Source of the DNA: Sipunculus nudus
Taxonomy: Eukaryota; Annelida; Sipuncula; Golfingiida; Sipunculidae
Direction: 5' to 3'
Assembly (NCBI GenBank): GCA_026874595.1
Contig: CM049314.1
Location: 28,157,729-28,221,728, forward strand
DNA length: 64,000 nt
This document shows, piece after piece, positions 60,561-64,000 of the stretch. The position numbers and the translations under genes were made by a program. A model generated the notes under the pieces. That model did no database searches and was not told where the DNA came from. It worked only from the letters and a program-made list of their open reading frames with translations. How positions within the stretch are numbered: the first letter of the stretch is position 1; each line of letters starts with the position of its first letter.

Positions 60561-61385
60561 TAGTTGGCAGATTGACCTGTGATGCCCTAACAGTTTTATT
60601 AACAGGCATTATTAACAGTCCTTGTGATACATTACATATTGACATTATCGGAAAACCCCGTATTTCCCTCAATTATAACTTCCGGATCGAGTGACCCACA
60701 GCCCCGACTAAAACTGTGAGCTGAACAATTAAGCTGCATTTGGCTTTACAATTCATCACCATTAAAATAATACGCCACTGTGGACTCGAGTTAACTATTT
60801 TAGAATAGAGCCTTTAACGAACCCTACTTTAAAATAGACTACTTTTATTTTTCCCAAATTGTATTCATACCTAGAGATAAAAATCTAAGTATTACAATTA
60901 ACAGAAAGAGACAGGTGAGAACAACTTACCGGCCTTCAACCGCAACCTCTCGATGGCCCGATTTGCGGCTTCTGTCCTGCTGGCCACAAGAATTGAGCCC
61001 CTCTATACTGGACTCCACTGAAAGCTACTGACTATACATGAGTTGCATGAATTAAAAAAACTTTACAATAAGCAAAGTGTTTGGTAGTCCTATGAATATT
61101 CATTAGCTTCGACACGCTAGCTAAGTCATTTACTCAGGCGTGTCCCTTCACCTCAGAACTAGTGACCAATGAACCTACTGACCCGAGCGCTCGATCATGG
61201 TATACCGAATTACAAAGAGCGCTCGTTCAACCGGAACATTAAAAACTAGCTAGTGAAGGCACCCATGTGTGATCGACATTTTTTGTTGGGAAATTATTGA
61301 CGCGTCACCAACTGATATATTTTATCTAATTAAGCAGCCTCAAAAAGAGAGTTTAAAATGCGGTAAAATCTCAGCGGGTCCCGAC
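60561..61385. other. Spacer with a possible minus-strand exon
   Basis: No assigned gene apart from the candidate exon at 60930-61002. 'gagcgctcg' occurs twice in opposite orientation near 61186 and 61219 (a small inverted repeat). Confidence 0.4.
60930..61002 (-). CDS. Candidate 73-base exon, unknown protein
   Basis: Minus strand, acceptor 'ccagtatag', strong donor gtaagttg, phase 0 to 1. It reads R-G-S-I-L-V-A-S-R-T-E-A-A-N-R-A-I-E-R-L-R and then L-K-A-G. Amphipathic, Arg/Ala-rich and likely helical. It stands out from the surrounding AT-rich sequence but is short. No linked exon was found in the window. It could be a chance open stretch with a good donor. Confidence 0.25.
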
Positions 61386-62886
61386 GTTCAGCTGAAATTG
61401 TCTATAAGGATAAGTTTATAAGATTTCGTCAAAATGTCGATCCTTTGAATTATTGGAAGCCAATCTGTCTTCCAAAACTAGAGTTATCATCCGTTAGCTT
61501 ATTTATGAATTGATGGGCCCTGTGACCTTACCTTTGAATCAACCAGAATCTTTCTCTTTTGGTAGGTAGCCACATGTGGAAGATGGAAGGCTTTGGATAA
61601 AAAAGTTTGTTTTAAAATGCATACACAATATTTTAAAGAAGTGGGTTCTGTGACCTTGGGCTTAGAACTCTAAACCTTAATATTAAAAGTGGTGTTACTT
61701 AAGTGGTAGGCTATATATAAGTCAAGTTTGAAACCAATATGTGAATCCTTATTGGAGTTATCATCTGGAAACAAAAATGTGGACAAATGACCCCTGTGAC
61801 CTGGATCTTTGACCTCATGACCCCAGAATAAAAAGGGTTCTTTCATTTTGGTGGGCCATTAGTAAGTCAAGTTTGAAACTAATATGTAAATCCTAACTGG
61901 GATTATTATTCAAAAACAAATATGTTGACAGATGGCTTCTGTTCCCCTGAACTTTGACATTGTGGCCCATAAAAAATCAGGTTCTTCCCCTATTGACATG
62001 TAGGTTATGTGTGCAAGAGAGAAGGTATGGGATGAAAAGTTTGATTTAAAATGCATCCAAATGATTTCTAAATAAGTGGGTGCTGTGACCTTGAACTTAA
62101 CCTCATAATGAAAAAAAAATCCATTAAATTCTTGTAGAAGAGGTAGGTCGTATATAATTTAAGTTTGAAATCGACATGTCAAAGAAAATGAAGTTATCAT
62201 CAGGAAACAAGTTTGACGGACATACAGAAAGACGAACAGACGGACTGACAGACTAAATGATATAGGGCATCGGCATATTCAAGCGGGGCCCTAATAAACA
62301 CGCAAGTTTTCTATACACTATATGAAGTTACAGTTGCAAATCTGATAGTAACAATATAATTTGGCAGTTTCAAATAAAAAAATCATAAAAAATGAAAAAA
62401 TGCAGGTGGCGCTACCAGTGTTCAGAAACTGAAGAAACCAGTAATAATAAAAAACTCAAGGATTCGGGAGACTTGTTGAAACCGCTGTTGAGATAATGAC
62501 ATAATTTCTGTTGTTCTACGGTTTCAAAATCAGAAAAAAAAATATTAAAAATATAGAAAAAATGCAGATGGCGCCACCAGTTTTTGGAAACTGACAACCA
62601 TAGTCTTGTACAAATTCAATCAATATTCATAGCAGATCATGTGTATATTATCAAAATACTGGAGGTTTTGTATTTTTTTTTTTTTATTATTCTGCGGGTA
62701 CTTTCAAGCCCAATTGCTCGAAATGATATGTCACAGTGACCTAATTTCAGTTTTAAAAGGGATTATTTATTGACCTCCAAAAATTTTAGTTACATGTTTC
62801 AAGGGTCAGGGGTTATAATTTGTGCCCTGTTAACAGACGCCATACGCCCTATTCCATCACCTCAGTTGAATTTCAGTCATCTGAGA
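61386..62886 (+). repeat. Composite repeat: module B then module A
   Basis: Starts GTTCAGCTGA (61386-61395). Module B runs to about 62285 ('gtgacctggatctttgacctcatgacccc', ending 'gaacagacggactgacagac'). Module A follows ('caggtggcgctaccagtgtt' at 62403, 'agatggcgccaccagt' at about 62566). It ends near TCATCTGAGA (62877-62886). Same order as at 31 and 40 kb. Confidence 0.72.
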
Positions 62887-64000
62887 TTAAAAATGAATCA
62901 AAACCTAACAAAAAATTATTATCTTTCAAATAAGCCAAATAGGGCTTTTGGAACCAATTCCTTATTTTGAGTCAAACGTGAAATTGTTTTTCTTTAACAA
63001 ACTGACCATTGGTGAGGTTTACAGGTATGTTAGTTTTCGGTAGAATATCTTTTAATCCTTAAAAATGCTAACATTGTATACTCGTAACAGGAGCACAATA
63101 TAAAATATGAAAGGATGATAAAATAAAATAAATATACTTAAAAATATAGTGTTTTCCTGTTGAAATGATGAAGCCATGTTTATACTTAACATGCCCCTTT
63201 AAAAGTATTTACAGAGGCAAAGGTTTCGAGCAAAGAAGTCCGGGAAATATTTTTTTTAACATAAAAACATGAAAATGTTAACCACAATGTTTGAATTTTT
63301 ATTGAGAAAATGATGCATTTTTTATGGTAATTATATAATTTTGATAGTATAGATCATATATATTTTCTTTTTCTGTCCCTGAGCATGGCTAAATGGTTCA
63401 AAGCAATTATTATGGTAGGCCTAAGTCACCATTTCGAATGACAAGCACGGCAGAGAGACAGTCTAAGTCCGAGTTCATGCCTGATAGGGTAGCATCTCTC
63501 ATCTTAATATTATTCCAGAACGTGTTTCAAATGCATATTAGACCGGATGGATTGTATATAAAATTTTTAACATGGTAAATAGCTATTTCTGATGATGAAT
63601 GTACCGATGAAATTCACGTTCAATTTCATGAATAATTCCAACATTTTTGAAATTTAAAATTTTCAAATATACACGATCTTAAGCAACTAGTCAATCAACT
63701 GTCAGTACTTTGTCTTGTCTTTCAAGTATGATTTTTAAGCTTGCCTTTATCATGAAGCGTTTAATAGCATGAACGCAGTAAATTTACAGGTGATGTGAAA
63801 TATAAAAAATTTATAATGGTCATTAGGCTCGATAATGCCATCCCCGAACTTCTCTGCCAGGTGTTTAACACATGGATTAGCCATCGTGTGATGAGCGTAA
63901 AGTTTGCACTGACACACACAGAGCAAAAGATCCTTGATGGCTAAGGTTGTTGATTAGTTTCGTTAATGCCCGAAGTAAACACCTACATTACTGTCAAATA
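62887..64000. other. Unassigned right edge
   Basis: AT-rich, with only short ORFs (for example 63393-63578) and no recognisable domain, repeat or RNA gene. Confidence 0.4.

Overview
This is eukaryotic, AT-rich DNA and almost certainly from an invertebrate animal. Coding exons are short with GT-AG (and one GC-AG) splice sites. The window holds metazoan receptor architectures (LRR-Ig and C-type-lectin-like), a vertebrate-type SLC23 transporter exon set, a BEL/Pao LTR retrotransposon, a LINE, tRNA-derived SINEs and many (TA)n microsatellites. The repeats rich in a 'gtgaccttgacctttgacc' motif and the 'cagctgagctaaaa' repeats suggest a mollusc, most likely a bivalve. That last step is inference from general repeat style.

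Layout. From 1 to 15.7 kb there is a tandem segmental duplication. Each unit carries the last recognisable SLC23 exon followed by an intronless LRR-Ig transmembrane gene. Unit A (about 74-3540) is badly decayed. Unit B (SLC23 exons from 5926, LRR gene 12979-14547) is nearly complete, but its LRR gene has one in-frame TGA and its SLC23 exons have lost splice sites. A third LRR-Ig remnant (20.09-20.42 kb) keeps only the membrane segment and tail. A fourth (25.19-29.09 kb) has a LINE in place of its start and signal peptide. A fifth member (55791-57179) is intact and is the one clearly functional gene here.

From 21 to 34.5 kb, 40.3 to 42.6 kb and 59.4 to 62.9 kb lie blocks of two degenerate repeat modules. 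These recur in the same order and are repeatedly bounded by GCTCAGCTGA and TCAGCTGAGC. Between and around them on the minus strand (43171 down to 34651) are exons of a C-type-lectin-like type I membrane receptor: signal peptide, lectin half-domains, stalk and TM. The two lectin half-domain exons appear in the wrong order for a single domain. From 47584 to 54514 there is a minus-strand BEL/Pao element with both LTRs, a 5-bp target duplication, a polypurine tract, and a pol region broken by frameshifts and an altered RT active site.

The window reads as a fast-evolving receptor neighbourhood: a repeatedly duplicated LRR-Ig family next to a lectin-like receptor, with duplication, point decay and transposon insertion all visible. 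The rest (about 3.5-5.9, 15.7-19, 29.1-31, 37.1-40.2, 57.2-59.4 and 62.9-64 kb) shows nothing I can assign.
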